Positions 1 through 8,631 of a DNA stretch of 64,000 bases are shown piece by piece. The stretch is from Phenylobacterium sp. (GTDB taxonomy: Bacteria > Pseudomonadota > Alphaproteobacteria > Caulobacterales > Caulobacteraceae). The translations under genes were made by a program, and so were the position numbers. The DNA is taken from the NCBI RefSeq assembly GCF_004799515.1, contig NZ_SSMX01000008.1:1-64000 (forward strand). Direction: 5' to 3'. The notes under the pieces were generated by a model that was not told the DNA's origin, searched no databases, and saw nothing but the letters and a program-made list of their open reading frames with translations. The number at the start of each line of letters is the position of its first letter. The stretch's first letter is position 1.

Positions 1-1
1 C

Positions 2-103
2 GGGCCATGGACCGACGCTTACAACCTCACCCGACCCCACGCCGGCATCGCCGGCCTCACGCCCTCGGCCAGGGTGAACAACCTTCTTGGAAACGACACC
101 TAG
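2..103 (+). CDS. IS481-like transposase, C-terminal remnant (partial)
   Basis: An open frame enters from the left edge and ends at the TAG at 101-103. Its last 33 residues contain YNLTRPHAGIAGLTP followed by VNNLLGNDT. The YN-x-x-RPH-x-x-x-G-x-x-P pattern is the usual C-terminus of IS481/IS3-type DDE transposases, just after the catalytic Glu region. The stop codon overlaps the gmk stop on the other strand within a shared CTAG, so the element or its remnant runs directly into the gmk 3' end. Whether it is an intact insertion sequence cannot be judged because the rest lies outside the window. It could also be a phage-type integrase core tail. The family call rests on one short motif. Confidence 0.65.
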   Translation, partial: GPWTDAYNLTRPHAGIAGLTPSARVNNLLGNDT

Positions 104-777
104 GCCTCGTCCTCAAGCTCCTGCACGAACCCCGGCAGCCAAGGATTGCGGCCGGGCTTCATCCGCTCGGCGCGATAGATGTGGATCAGGTCGGCGTAGG
201 CGCGGTCGAAGTCCTTGTTGACGATGACGTAGTCGTACTCGCTCCAGTGGGCGATCTCGCGTTTGCCGAGTTCCAACCGCTGGCGGATGATGTCCTCGCC
301 GTCCTGAGCGCGGGCGTGCAGCCGGCGCGAGAGGTCTGACCAGGACGGCGGCAGGACGAAGACGCGGACGCTGTCCTCCCTGGCCTTTTCCGCCACCTGC
401 CGCGCGCCCTGCCAGTCGATGTCGAACAGCACGTCCTTGCCGGCGTCCAGGGTGGCCATCACCGGCGCCCGGGGCGTGCCGTAGAGGTTGCCGTTGACCT
501 CGGCCCATTCGAGCAGTTCGCCCGCCTCGGCCATGGCCATGAAGGCCTCGCGGGTCTTGAAGAAATACTCCCGGCCCTCCTCCTCGCCGGGCCGCGGCGG
601 GCGGGTGGTGGCCGAGATCGACAGGATCAGGTCGGCATAGTCGGCCGCCAGCCGCCGCGACAGCGAGGTCTTGCCGGCGCCGGCCGGGCTGGAGACCAGC
701 AGCAGCAAACCGCGCCGCACGGTCTCCCAGGGCTTGGCGTGATCGTCGTGGACCGAGGAAGTCGGCGCCATGCTCAT
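100..777 (-). CDS. gmk: Guanylate kinase
   Basis: This cytoplasmic enzyme phosphorylates GMP to GDP with ATP, a step in guanine nucleotide supply. The 225-residue protein has a P-loop (SSPAGAGKT, residues 29-37), the GMP-binding stretch SATTRPPRPGE, and the typical EGREYFF and NGNLYGTP segments, followed by LFDIDWQGARQV and the lid region. Length is close to the family norm with about 20 extra residues at the N-terminus; a second ATG two codons in is an equally possible start. It is the last gene of the leftward fabF-mltG-yicC-gmk run, 9 bases after yicC, so it is probably cotranscribed. Its stop overlaps that of the transposase remnant. Confidence 0.95.
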   Translation of the reverse strand: MSMAPTSSVHDDHAKPWETVRRGLLLLVSSPAGAGKTSLSRRLAADYADLILSISATTRPPRPGEEEGREYFFKTREAFMAMAEAGELLEWAEVNGNLYGTPRAPVMATLDAGKDVLFDIDWQGARQVAEKAREDSVRVFVLPPSWSDLSRRLHARAQDGEDIIRQRLELGKREIAHWSEYDYVIVNKDFDRAYADLIHIYRAERMKPGRNPWLPGFVQELEDEA

Positions 778-786
778 CGGCCCAGG

Positions 787-1665
787 TTACTCCACATTCT
801 GCACCTGTTCGCGGAACTGCTCGATGGTGGCTTTGAGGTCCAGGCCCACCGCGGTCAAGGCGCCGGAGGCCGACTTGGAGCACAGGGTGTTGGCCTCGCG
901 CATGAACTCCTGGGTCAGGAAGTCGAGTTTGCGGCCGACGCCGCCGTCCGTTGCAAGCAGGCCGCGGGCGGCGTCGACGTGGCCGCGCAGGCGGTCGAGC
1001 TCCTCCTGCACGTCGGCCTTCACGGCCATGGCGGCGGCCTCCTGCAGGATGCGTTCCTCGCTGGCGGCCTCGCTGGCCAGTTCGGTCAGCCGCTTCTCGA
1101 AGCGGGCCTTGATGATCGCGGGCTGGCCCTCGGCCAGGGACGACGCCTTGGCGGTGAGCTCGCCGATGCGCGCGACAAGCCCGTCCAGCACCCCGGCCAG
1201 CGCCCGGCCCTCCTCCGCGCGGTCCGCGGCCAAACCGTCCAGGGCGGCGCCCATCGAGACCGCCATGGCCGCCTCCAGCGCCGCCATCGCCTCGGGATCC
1301 TCCACCGCGTCCGCCTGTTCGACGACGCCGCGCAGCGCGAGCAGGCCATCCAGCCTGGGCGGCGCGGCTAGGCCGGTCTGGACATAGGGCGCGCCGGCGG
1401 CGAGGTAGCGCTCGAGCTGCTCGACGTTGATCCTGACCGCGCCCGCACCCTCGGCGCGCTTGGCCTGGACGCCGACGGTCAGTTGGCCGCGCAGGAACCG
1501 GCCCTGCGCCCCCTCGCGCGCGGCGCGTTCCAGCCCCTCGAATCCCGGCGGGCCCCGGAAGCGGACCTCCAGGTTGCGCCCGTTGACGCTGCGCGCCTCG
1601 ACCGCCCAGCTCCAGTCGCCCTGCGCGCCCTCGGCGCGGCCGAAGCCCGTCATCCCGGAAATCAT
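787..1665 (-). CDS. yicC: YicC family protein (putative endoribonuclease)
   Basis: This is a YicC/YloC family protein of 292 residues. The N-terminus MISGMTGFGRAEG is the family signature, and the C-terminal DUF1732 part carries DVQEELDRLRGHV and KLDFLTQEFMREANT. E. coli YicC has been reported to act on RNA as an endoribonuclease; activity here is inferred from family. A longer frame extends to 1713, but the ATG at 1665 is chosen because it begins the conserved signature and forms an ATGA overlap with the mltG stop (1662-1665), implying translational coupling. It sits between mltG and gmk, the usual alphaproteobacterial order. Confidence 0.93.
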   Translation of the reverse strand: MISGMTGFGRAEGAQGDWSWAVEARSVNGRNLEVRFRGPPGFEGLERAAREGAQGRFLRGQLTVGVQAKRAEGAGAVRINVEQLERYLAAGAPYVQTGLAAPPRLDGLLALRGVVEQADAVEDPEAMAALEAAMAVSMGAALDGLAADRAEEGRALAGVLDGLVARIGELTAKASSLAEGQPAIIKARFEKRLTELASEAASEERILQEAAAMAVKADVQEELDRLRGHVDAARGLLATDGGVGRKLDFLTQEFMREANTLCSKSASGALTAVGLDLKATIEQFREQVQNVE

Positions 1666-2708
1666 TTTCCGCCTCCCGCCGCCGCGGCCCGTTGGCGTTC
1701 GATGACGCGCCACTTGGCGACGTTGGCCTGATGCTGGGCGAAGGTCGAGGCGAAGACGTGCCCGCCGGAGCCGTCGGCCACGAAGAACAGCTCGTCGGAT
1801 TTCGGCGGATTGAGCACGGCGGCCAGGGCCGCGCGGCCTGGGTTGGCGATCGGCGTCGGGGGCAGGCCCACGATCTTGTAGGTGTTGTAGGGCGTGGCGG
1901 TGGTCAGTTCCTTGAGCGTGATGCCGCGCCCGAGCGCACGGCCCTTGGAGACGCCGTAGATGATCGTGGGGTCGCTCTCCAGCTTGACGCCGGCGCGCAG
2001 GCGGTTCTCGAACACCGCCGCGATCCGCGGGCGCTCGGCGGGGATGCCGGTCTCCTTCTCGACGATGGAGGCCAAGGTGACGGCCTCCTCCGGCGTCTTC
2101 AACGGCAGGTCGGGCGCCCGGGCGGCCCAGAGCTGCGCCAGCAGGGCGTCGCGCGCGTCGCGCATCCGCTGCATCACCACGGCGCGGTCCTCGCCGCGCT
2201 GCACCTGATAGCTGTCGGGCAGCAGCGAACCCTCCGGCGGCGTCTCGACTGTCCCGGTCAGCACCGGCTCGGCGCGCACGGCGTCGGCGGCCATGTCGCT
2301 GGTCCAGCCCTCGGGCACCGAGACGAAGCGGCGCACGACCCGGCCGTTGGCGATGTCGTCCAGCACCTCGGCCATCGGCGCGCCGGACTTGAACTCATAT
2401 TCGCCCGCCTTCAGATGACGGCCCGAACCGCCCAGCTTGGCGGCGAGGTAGAAGACCTCCCGCGAGCCGATCACGCCTGCGGACTTCAACGCGCCGGCGA
2501 TCTGGCCGACGCCCGCGCCGCGCGGCAGGACGATGTCGGTGGAGGCGCCCGCCTTCGCCGCCGGCCCCGGGCCGCGATAGGTCCAGACCACCCAGCCGCC
2601 GCCCAGGATCGCCAGGACGAACAGCGTGGTCAGCACCCGGCTCAGCATCGAGAGCAGCCCTTGATCCTTGCGCACCGGGCGACGCCATCGTGGCGTGCGC
2701 CGGCTCAC
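1662..2708 (-). CDS. mltG: Endolytic peptidoglycan transglycosylase MltG
   Basis: MltG cleaves nascent glycan strands in the periplasm and is thought to set glycan length. The 348-residue protein has a basic cytoplasmic N-terminus, one transmembrane helix at about residues 22-42, a LysM-like region, and the YceG catalytic domain. The catalytic glutamate lies in ASIVEKETG, with ESDPTIIYG and YNTYKIVGLPPTPI following as in the family. The start overlaps the fabF stop by ATGA (2705-2708) and the stop overlaps the yicC start the same way, so fabF, mltG and yicC are translationally coupled. Regulation is probably shared with fatty acid synthesis. Confidence 0.95.
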   Translation of the reverse strand: MSRRTPRWRRPVRKDQGLLSMLSRVLTTLFVLAILGGGWVVWTYRGPGPAAKAGASTDIVLPRGAGVGQIAGALKSAGVIGSREVFYLAAKLGGSGRHLKAGEYEFKSGAPMAEVLDDIANGRVVRRFVSVPEGWTSDMAADAVRAEPVLTGTVETPPEGSLLPDSYQVQRGEDRAVVMQRMRDARDALLAQLWAARAPDLPLKTPEEAVTLASIVEKETGIPAERPRIAAVFENRLRAGVKLESDPTIIYGVSKGRALGRGITLKELTTATPYNTYKIVGLPPTPIANPGRAALAAVLNPPKSDELFFVADGSGGHVFASTFAQHQANVAKWRVIERQRAAAAGGGK

Positions 2709-4024
2709 GAGACCTTCTTGAACACCACCGACGCGTTGGTGCCGCCGAATCCGAAGGAGTTGGACAAGGCATAGTCGATCTTCATCGGCTTGGCCTTGTG
2801 GGGCACCAGGTCGATGGCGGTTTCCACCGAGGGATTGTCGAGGTTGATGGTCGGCGGGGCGACCTGGTCGCGGATCGCCAGCACCGAGAACGCCGCCTCG
2901 ATGGCCCCGGCCGCGCCCAGCAGGTGGCCGGTGGCCGACTTGGTGGAGCTCATGGTGGCCTTGCCCGCCGCATCGCCCAGCAGGCGGGTCACCGCGCCCA
3001 GCTCGATCTCGTCGCCCAGCGGTGTCGAGGTGCCGTGGGCGTTGATGTAGTCGATATCGGCCATCTCGATCCCGGCGTCCTTCAGCGCCGCCTTCATGGC
3101 CCGGAAGCCGCCGTCGCCGTCATCGGCCGGGGCGGTGATGTGGTGGGCGTCGCCCGCCAGGCCGTAGCCCACCACCTCGGCGTAGACCTTCGCGCCGCGG
3201 GCCTTGGCGTGCTCGTACTCCTCAAGGACCAGGATGCCGGCGCCCTCGCCCATGACGAAGCCGTCGCGGTCCCGGTCATAGGGGCGGCTGGCCCTTTCCG
3301 GCGAGTCGTTGAAGCCGGTGGACATCGCCCGCGCGGATATGAAGCCGGCCATGCCCACGGGGCAGATCGCCGCCTCGGCGCCGCCCGCCACCATGACGTC
3401 GGCGTCGCCGTACTTGATCAGCCTGGCCGCGTCGCCCACGGCGTGGGCGCCGGTGGCGCAGGCGGTCACCACCGCGTGGTTCGGCCCCTTGAACCCATAG
3501 CGGATCGAGACCTGGCCGCTCGCCAGATTGACCAGGGCGGAGGTGATGAAGAACGGGCTGACCCGGCGCGGGCCCTTCTGGAACATCTCGACGGACGTCC
3601 GCTCGATGGTGGCGAGGCCCCCGATGCCGGAGCCGATCATCACCCCGGTGCGCTCGCGGCCCTCCGGGTCGTCCTCGCCGGGCCGCCAGCCCGAATCCTT
3701 CACCGCCTCGTCGGCTGCGGCGATGGCGTAGAGGATGAAGTCGTCGACCCGGCGCTGGTCACGGGTGGAGAGCGTCTGGTCGGGATCGAACGATCCGGGC
3801 ACGTCCGGCCCGCCGCCGCCGCGCCCATCCACCCGCGGCACCTCGCCGGCCACCCGGCAGGCGTACTCCTCGGACATCTCGAAGGTGGAGACTTTGCCGA
3901 TCCCGGACTTGCCGGCCAGGATGTTGGCCCAAGCGATCTCGGTCCCCTGGCCCAGCGGGGTGACCAGGCCGATCCCGGTGACGACGACTCGACGCGGTGT
4001 GTTGCTCAAGGGCGCGGTCCTCAA
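2705..4024 (-). CDS. fabF: 3-oxoacyl-ACP synthase II
   Basis: FabF condenses acyl-ACP with malonyl-ACP in fatty acid elongation. The 439-residue thiolase-fold protein has the active-site Cys in VVTACATGAHAVGDA, and the two catalytic histidines in NAHGTSTPLGD and KSATGHLLGAAGA. A glycine-rich insertion (DGRGGGGPD) near residues 65-75 is longer than in E. coli FabF but common in alphaproteobacteria. It follows acpP on the same strand after a 69-base gap holding a strong hairpin, and overlaps mltG by four bases. Confidence 0.96.
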   Translation of the reverse strand: MRTAPLSNTPRRVVVTGIGLVTPLGQGTEIAWANILAGKSGIGKVSTFEMSEEYACRVAGEVPRVDGRGGGGPDVPGSFDPDQTLSTRDQRRVDDFILYAIAAADEAVKDSGWRPGEDDPEGRERTGVMIGSGIGGLATIERTSVEMFQKGPRRVSPFFITSALVNLASGQVSIRYGFKGPNHAVVTACATGAHAVGDAARLIKYGDADVMVAGGAEAAICPVGMAGFISARAMSTGFNDSPERASRPYDRDRDGFVMGEGAGILVLEEYEHAKARGAKVYAEVVGYGLAGDAHHITAPADDGDGGFRAMKAALKDAGIEMADIDYINAHGTSTPLGDEIELGAVTRLLGDAAGKATMSSTKSATGHLLGAAGAIEAAFSVLAIRDQVAPPTINLDNPSVETAIDLVPHKAKPMKIDYALSNSFGFGGTNASVVFKKVS

Positions 4025-4028
4025 CGAA

Positions 4029-4068
4029 AGACCGCCGGAGCCGGGGCGCTACCCCGACCCGGCGGTCT
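4029..4068 (-). promoter_or_regulatory. Nested hairpin between acpP and fabF (possible attenuator)
   Basis: A 10-bp perfect stem (AGACCGCCGG at 4029-4038 with its complement at 4059-4068) encloses a second 5-bp stem (CGGGG at 4042-4046 with CCCCG at 4052-4056). On the minus strand it follows the acpP stop and precedes the fabF start, with only a short U stretch after it. This fits a partial terminator or mRNA-stabilising hairpin that would leave acpP transcripts more abundant than the downstream genes. The structure is visible; the function is inference. Confidence 0.5.
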
Positions 4069-4093
4069 GAAAACCCTAAACCGAATCAGGCGC

Positions 4094-4333
4094 TTAAGCG
4101 CCCAGCTTTTCTTGGATGAACTTCACGGCGTCGCCCACGGTCTGGATGTGTTCCGCCGCGTCGTCCGGGATCTCGATGTCGAATTCTTCCTCGAAAGCCA
4201 TGACCAGCTCGACGTTGTCGAGGCTATCGGCGCCCAGGTCATCGATGAAGCTGGCCTTCTCGGTCACCTTCTCCGGATCGGCGTCCAGATGCTCGATGAC
4301 GATCTTGCGGACGCGTTCTAGGACGTCGGACAT
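4094..4333 (-). CDS. acpP: Acyl carrier protein
   Basis: This is the small acidic carrier of growing acyl chains. The 79-residue protein begins [12 protein letters not shown] and has the phosphopantetheine attachment Ser37 in [13 protein letters not shown] longer open frame reaches 4432, but the extra 33 residues are unlike ACP, and the ATG at 4333 is preceded by AGAGGG. It lies between fabG (upstream, 151-base gap) and fabF (downstream, hairpin between), the classical fab gene order. Confidence 0.97.
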   Translation of the reverse strand: MSDVLERVRKIVIEHLDADPEKVTEKASFIDDLGADSLDNVELVMAFEEEFDIEIPDDAAEHIQTVGDAVKFIQEKLGA

Positions 4334-4360
4334 TAGGTAGGTCCCTCTAAGTTCAGGCTT

Positions 4361-4389
4361 TGCATCGGCGAGCCGGGGCTTGAAGTCAA
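4361..4389 (-). promoter_or_regulatory. acpP: Candidate sigma-70 type promoter for acpP
   Basis: On the minus strand, TTGACT (4389-4384) is followed after 17 bases by GATGCA (4366-4361), about 28 bases upstream of the acpP start codon. The -35 match is good and the -10 match is weak, as is common in alphaproteobacteria. A dedicated promoter is expected because acpP is usually expressed above its neighbours. Confidence 0.35.
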
Positions 4390-4484
4390 CTGCCACGCTC
4401 AGGCTCACCAAAAGTCGTTGGGGCGTTAGCATGTTCCCATGTGGGAAGGCGAGGCCTTCAAACCACCACCTGGGACAACAGGTC

Positions 4485-5225
4485 CTAGATCATCGCCATC
4501 CCGCCGTTCACGTGCAGGGTCTGGCCGGTGACATAGGCCGCCTCGTCGCTGGCCAGGTAGACACAGGCGGCCGCCACGTCGGCGCCGACACCTAGGCGCG
4601 CGATGGGGATGGTCCCCATGATCTGGGCCTTCTGCGCCTCGTTCAGGCCATCGGTCATCGGGCTTTCGATGAAGCCGGGCGCGACACAATTGACGGTGAT
4701 TCCCCGGGTGGCGACCTCCTGGGCCAGGGCCTTGGAGAAGCCGATCATGCCGGCCTTGGAGGCGGCGTAGTTGGCCTGGCCCGGATTGCCGGTGACGCCC
4801 ACCACCGAGGTGATGCCGAGGATGCGGCCGTGGCGGCGGCGCATCATGCCCTTGGTGGCCGCGCGGCTGAGCCGGAAATAGCTCTCCAGGTTGACCTTCA
4901 GCACCTCGGCCCAGTCGTCGTCCTTCATGCGCATCAGGAGGCCGTCCTTGGTGATGCCGGCGTTGGCCACCAGGATGTCCACCGGCGCGCCAGCGGCGGC
5001 CTCGGCGGCCTCGACCAGGCCGTCGACGGCGGCGGGATCGGAGAGGTTGGCGGGGACGGCGGAGACCCGCTCGCCGAACTCCGCGGCGCGCTCCTCCAAG
5101 ACCGCCTCGCGGGTGCCGGACAGCACCACGTGCGCGCCCTGGGCGTGCAGGGCCTTGGCGATGGCCGCGCCGATGCCGCCGGTGGCGCCGGTGACGAGGG
5201 CGGTCTTGCCGGTCAGGTCGAACAT
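4485..5225 (-). CDS. fabG: 3-oxoacyl-ACP reductase
   Basis: FabG is the NADPH-dependent reductase of beta-ketoacyl-ACP in fatty acid elongation. The 246-residue SDR protein has the cofactor motif [11 protein letters not shown] in [11 protein letters not shown], catalytic Ser in ITSVVGVTG and the YAASKAG Tyr/Lys pair. The C-terminus ends in [13 protein letters not shown], typical of FabG. An AGGGAG ribosome site sits 7 bases before the ATG. It lies 27 bases downstream of fabD on the same strand, so fabD-fabG is likely one transcript. Confidence 0.96.
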   Translation of the reverse strand: MFDLTGKTALVTGATGGIGAAIAKALHAQGAHVVLSGTREAVLEERAAEFGERVSAVPANLSDPAAVDGLVEAAEAAAGAPVDILVANAGITKDGLLMRMKDDDWAEVLKVNLESYFRLSRAATKGMMRRRHGRILGITSVVGVTGNPGQANYAASKAGMIGFSKALAQEVATRGITVNCVAPGFIESPMTDGLNEAQKAQIMGTIPIARLGVGADVAAACVYLASDEAAYVTGQTLHVNGGMAMI

Positions 5226-5252
5226 CGCGGGCTCCCTACAAGCTCTTTTGAA

Positions 5253-6197
5253 TCAAAGGCTCTTGGCGAAGGCTTCGAGGTCGACGGGCGCGTTCAGCGG
5301 TGTCGCCTCGGCGTCCGGGGCGATGCGCTTGGCCATGCCCGACAGCACCTTGCCGGCGCCGGCCTCGGCGAAGCGGGTGACGCCGCCCTCGCCCGCCAGC
5401 CACAGCATGCTCTCGCGCCAGCGCACGCGGCCGGTGACCTGCTCGACCAGGAGGCCGCGGATGAGTTCCGGATCCAGGGTCGGGCGCGCCGTGACATTGG
5501 CCACGATGGCGGCCTTGGGCGCGATGATCGTCGCCTCCATGAGCGCGGCGGCCATCTCGTCGGCGGCGGGCTGCATCAGCGGGCAGTGGAAGGGCGCCGA
5601 GACGTTCAGCGGGATTGCCCGCGCGCCCAGCTCCTTGGCCTTCTCGATAGCCGCGTCCACGGCGGCCTTGGCGCCCGAGATCACCACATTGCCGTTGTTG
5701 TTGTCGTTGGCCACCACGCAGACCCCATGCAGCGAGCCGGCGGCGGCGGCCTCCTCCGCCAAGGTCACGTCGGTCTTGGGTCCGATCAGCGAGGCCATGG
5801 CGCCCTCGCCCACCGGCACGGCGCGCTGCATGGCCTGGCCGCGCAGCTTCAGGAGGCGCGCGGTGTCCGCCAGGCTGATCGCGCCCGCGGCGGCCAGCGC
5901 GGAATATTCCCCGAGGCTGTGGCCGGCCACGAAGGCGGCCCTGTCGATGCCGACGCCGAACTCCTTTTCCAACGTGCGCATCACCGCCAGGCTGACGGCC
6001 ATCAGCGCCGGCTGAGCGTTCTCGGTCAGGGTGAGCTGATCCTCCGGCCCCTCGCGCATCAGCTTGAAGAGCTTCTGGCCGAGGGCGTCGTCGACCTCCT
6101 GGAACACTTCGCGCGCCGATCCGAAGGCGTCGGCGAGGTCCGCGCCCATGCCCACAGCCTGGCTGCCCTGGCCGGGAAAGAGGAAGGCGAGGCTCAT
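5253..6197 (-). CDS. fabD: Malonyl-CoA:ACP transacylase
   Basis: FabD loads malonyl groups from CoA onto ACP to supply fatty acid synthesis. The 314-residue protein starts with AFLFPGQGSQAVGMG and has the active-site Ser in GHSLGEYSALAAAG. The second catalytic residue, His, is in NVSAPFHCPLMQPA. Length and both motifs match the family. A GGGAG ribosome site lies 8 bases before the ATG. It is the first gene of the leftward fab cluster, and the 128 bases separating it from the divergent dehydrogenase should contain its promoter. Confidence 0.96.
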   Translation of the reverse strand: MSLAFLFPGQGSQAVGMGADLADAFGSAREVFQEVDDALGQKLFKLMREGPEDQLTLTENAQPALMAVSLAVMRTLEKEFGVGIDRAAFVAGHSLGEYSALAAAGAISLADTARLLKLRGQAMQRAVPVGEGAMASLIGPKTDVTLAEEAAAAGSLHGVCVVANDNNNGNVVISGAKAAVDAAIEKAKELGARAIPLNVSAPFHCPLMQPAADEMAAALMEATIIAPKAAIVANVTARPTLDPELIRGLLVEQVTGRVRWRESMLWLAGEGGVTRFAEAGAGKVLSGMAKRIAPDAEATPLNAPVDLEAFAKSL

Positions 6198-6325
6198 GTG
6201 CGGGCTCCCAAGCTTAAGGATCGGGGTCTATCGATTCCGAGCGGCGAGGGTTACGGAATAAGGAAAGCCCCGGCAAGGTTGCGACTGGGGCGGCGAAGTT
6301 CGGGCGGATATCCAGGGAGATCGCC

Positions 6326-7405
6326 ATGCGGGCGGTGGTGCGGCGCGACAAGCAGCTGGTCTGCGACGAGATCCCCGAGCTGGAGCCGGCGGCCGGCCAG
6401 GTGCTGGTCAGGACGCTCGCCTGCGGCATCTGCGGCTCGGACCTGCACGCCCTGCATCACATGGAGCACATGATCGAGCTCGGCCGGCGTGGCGGCGGGG
6501 GCGACAACGGCTTCGATCCGGCGGCCGACACGGTGTTCGGCCATGAGTTCTGCGCCGAGATCCTCGACCATGGGCCGGGCTCGGCCAAGGCGCTGAAGGC
6601 CGGAGCCCGGGTGGTCAGCATCCCGGCCACCCTGACCGCGACGGGCGTGGAGCTGCTGGGCTTCTCCAACCGCCTGCCGGGCGGGTTCGCCGAACGGATG
6701 ATCCTCAGCGAACAGCTGGTGCTGGAGGCGCCCAACGGCCTGCCGACCGAGACCGCGGCGCTCACCGAGCCGTTCGCGGTCGGCTTCCACGCCGTCGCCA
6801 AGGCGCGGATGGACGCCAATTCCGTCTGCCTGGTGGTGGGCTGCGGGCCGGTGGGCCTGGCGGTCATCGCCGCCCTGAAGGCGCAGGGCCACGGCCCGGT
6901 GATCGCCGCCGACTTCTCGCCGCGCCGTCGGGCCGCCGCGGAGAAACTGGGCGCCGACGTGGTGATCGACCCGGCCAAGGAGTCGCCGCACGACCGCTGG
7001 GAAGGCCTGGGCGTGCCCAAGGCCCGCGGCGCCCAGCAGATGGTTCGCATGATGGGTGGAAGCTTCGGCCGGCCGGTGGTGTTCGAATGCGTCGGCGCGC
7101 CCGGCGTGCTGGAGAGCCTGATCGAGGCCGCTCCGGCCGGCGCCCAGATCGTGGTGGCGGGCGTCTGCATGGAGACCGACCGCATCGAGCCCTCCATCGC
7201 CATCACTAAGGAGATCGAGCTGACCTTCGTCTTCGGCTACACGCCCGAGGAGTTCGCCGGAACCCTGCGGAGCCTGGCGGAAGGCCAGATCGACGTCGAA
7301 GGCCTGGTGACCGGCCGCGTGGGCCTGGACGGCGTCGCCGGCGCCTTCTCCGCCCTCGGCGATCCCGAGGCGCATGTGAAGATCCTGGTCACGCCGGCGG
7401 CGTGA
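6326..7405 (+). CDS. Zinc-binding alcohol dehydrogenase family protein
   Basis: This is a medium-chain dehydrogenase/reductase of 359 residues that probably oxidises an alcohol with NAD(P). The catalytic zinc site is suggested by ACGICGSDLHALHH and FGHEFCAEI, and the Rossmann fold by VVGCGPVGLAVIAAL. The loop that normally holds four structural-zinc cysteines has none (roughly residues 88-105), and an unusual glycine-rich stretch (GRRGGGGDNG) interrupts the segment between the first zinc ligand and GHE. AGGGAG lies 7 bases before the start. It stands alone, divergent from fabD, so the substrate cannot be inferred from context. Confidence 0.85.
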   Translation: MRAVVRRDKQLVCDEIPELEPAAGQVLVRTLACGICGSDLHALHHMEHMIELGRRGGGGDNGFDPAADTVFGHEFCAEILDHGPGSAKALKAGARVVSIPATLTATGVELLGFSNRLPGGFAERMILSEQLVLEAPNGLPTETAALTEPFAVGFHAVAKARMDANSVCLVVGCGPVGLAVIAALKAQGHGPVIAADFSPRRRAAAEKLGADVVIDPAKESPHDRWEGLGVPKARGAQQMVRMMGGSFGRPVVFECVGAPGVLESLIEAAPAGAQIVVAGVCMETDRIEPSIAITKEIELTFVFGYTPEEFAGTLRSLAEGQIDVEGLVTGRVGLDGVAGAFSALGDPEAHVKILVTPAA

Positions 7406-7513
7406 AGGCGCAGGCGCCTATAACTGACGTTGGGTAAGCTAGCCCGCGACAATCCGTTTGGCGCGGTGTAGGAAAACCCCCGTTCACGGCGCGCAACGCC
7501 AGGGGAGACCACT

Positions 7514-8071
7514 ATGAAAACGCTCATCGCCAGCCTTGCCGTCGGCGCCGTCGCCGCCACGGCCCTCGCCACCACCGCCTACGCCGAGCTGAAGATCGGG
7601 GCCAAGGCGCCCGACTTCACCGCCCCGGCCTACCTCGCCGGCCAGCCCTTCACCTACAAGCTCGCCGACGCGCTGAAGAAGGGCCCGGTGGTGGTCTACT
7701 TCTTCCCCGCCGCCCACACCCAGGGCTGCAACATCGAAGCCCACCTGTTCTCCGACGCCATCGACCAGTTCAAGGCCGCCCACGCGACCGTCATCGGCGT
7801 GACCGCCGGCAAGGTCGACGAGCTCGCCGACTTCTCCAAAGAGACGGAACACTGCGGCGGCAAGTTCCCCGTGGCGGCCGACGCAGGCGCCAAGATCGCC
7901 AAGGAATACGACACGTCCCTGGTGATGAACGGCAAGACGATGGACGGCATGTCTGGCCGCACGTCCTACGTGATCGCCAAGAACGGCGACATCGTCCACG
8001 TCTACTCGAACCTGAACCCCAACGACCACGTCACCGAAACGCTGAACGCGGTCAAGGCGCTCAAGAACTAG
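7514..8071 (+). CDS. Exported peroxiredoxin (AhpC/TSA, Bcp-like)
   Basis: This is a thiol peroxidase reducing hydrogen or alkyl peroxides, probably in the periplasm. The 185-residue protein has a cleavable signal (hydrophobic segment ending TTAYA-E near residue 24), then the thioredoxin-like fold. The peroxidatic Cys is in PAAHTQGC, matching the P-x-x-x-T-x-x-C motif, and a later Cys in EHCGGKFP may act in resolution. AGGGGAG precedes the ATG by about 7 bases. It is a single gene converging on the DUF2059 gene; its in vivo reductant is not indicated by neighbours. Confidence 0.88.
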   Translation: MKTLIASLAVGAVAATALATTAYAELKIGAKAPDFTAPAYLAGQPFTYKLADALKKGPVVVYFFPAAHTQGCNIEAHLFSDAIDQFKAAHATVIGVTAGKVDELADFSKETEHCGGKFPVAADAGAKIAKEYDTSLVMNGKTMDGMSGRTSYVIAKNGDIVHVYSNLNPNDHVTETLNAVKALKN

Positions 8072-8103
8072 CCGACTGAAATCCGAACGTTGGGGCGCGC
8101 CGC

Positions 8104-8631
8104 TCAGGTCTTCGGCTTGGGCGGCGTGTTCATTGTGGAGCAGTCGATCTTGGAACAGAGGCGCGTGCTGATGTCCGCCGTCATCTGCGGGACGAGTTCC
8201 GTCATCAGCGGCGTCATCTTGTTCATCAGCAGCGGCATCTTGGCGAGCATGGCCTGACCGCTGGGGGTGTTGTAGAAGTCCGTGAGGTCCTGCAGCTCCT
8301 TCTCCGTGAAGGTCTCCGCATAGAGCGGGATCGCCCGGTCCACGACCTTCTTCATCACGTCGTCCATGGATTCCGTCACCGCCTCGGTGACGGCCTTGGC
8401 CTGCTCCTCAGTGAGGTTGGGATTGGCCTTGCGCGCCTGGGCGATCATGGCGGGCGCCATCTGGCGCATCGCCCCCACCATCATCTGGTCCATATGCATC
8501 TCGGCGAACAGCTTGCGCGCCAGCGCCTCACTGCGCGGGTTCGGCGCCGGATCGGCGCAGAGCGCCGGCGTGGCGGCGAGCAGCACGGCCGAGATGGCGA
8601 AGCCGGCGGCGGCGCGGCGAAGGCTGAGCAT
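8104..8631 (-). CDS. DUF2059 domain-containing exported protein
   Basis: This 175-residue protein has an N-terminal signal peptide (hydrophobic residues 8-25, ending ALCA-D) followed by a helical DUF2059 domain. Typical features are the repeated Met-rich helices and YAETFTEKELQDLTDFYNTP, where the family has a well-conserved F-T-x-x-E-L-x-x-x-x-x-F-Y motif. Two cysteines near the C-terminus (LCSKIDC) could form a disulfide in the periplasm. The longer frame to 9225 is discarded; the ATG at 8631 has GGGGGA 7 bases upstream. The function of the family is unknown. Confidence 0.85.
   Translation of the reverse strand: MLSLRRAAAGFAISAVLLAATPALCADPAPNPRSEALARKLFAEMHMDQMMVGAMRQMAPAMIAQARKANPNLTEEQAKAVTEAVTESMDDVMKKVVDRAIPLYAETFTEKELQDLTDFYNTPSGQAMLAKMPLLMNKMTPLMTELVPQMTADISTRLCSKIDCSTMNTPPKPKT

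Noticed and set aside
2690..4321. Long plus-strand frame opposite fabF and acpP (543 codons)
   Set aside because: It lies antisense to fabF and acpP, which have full family motifs; long antisense frames are expected in GC-rich DNA.
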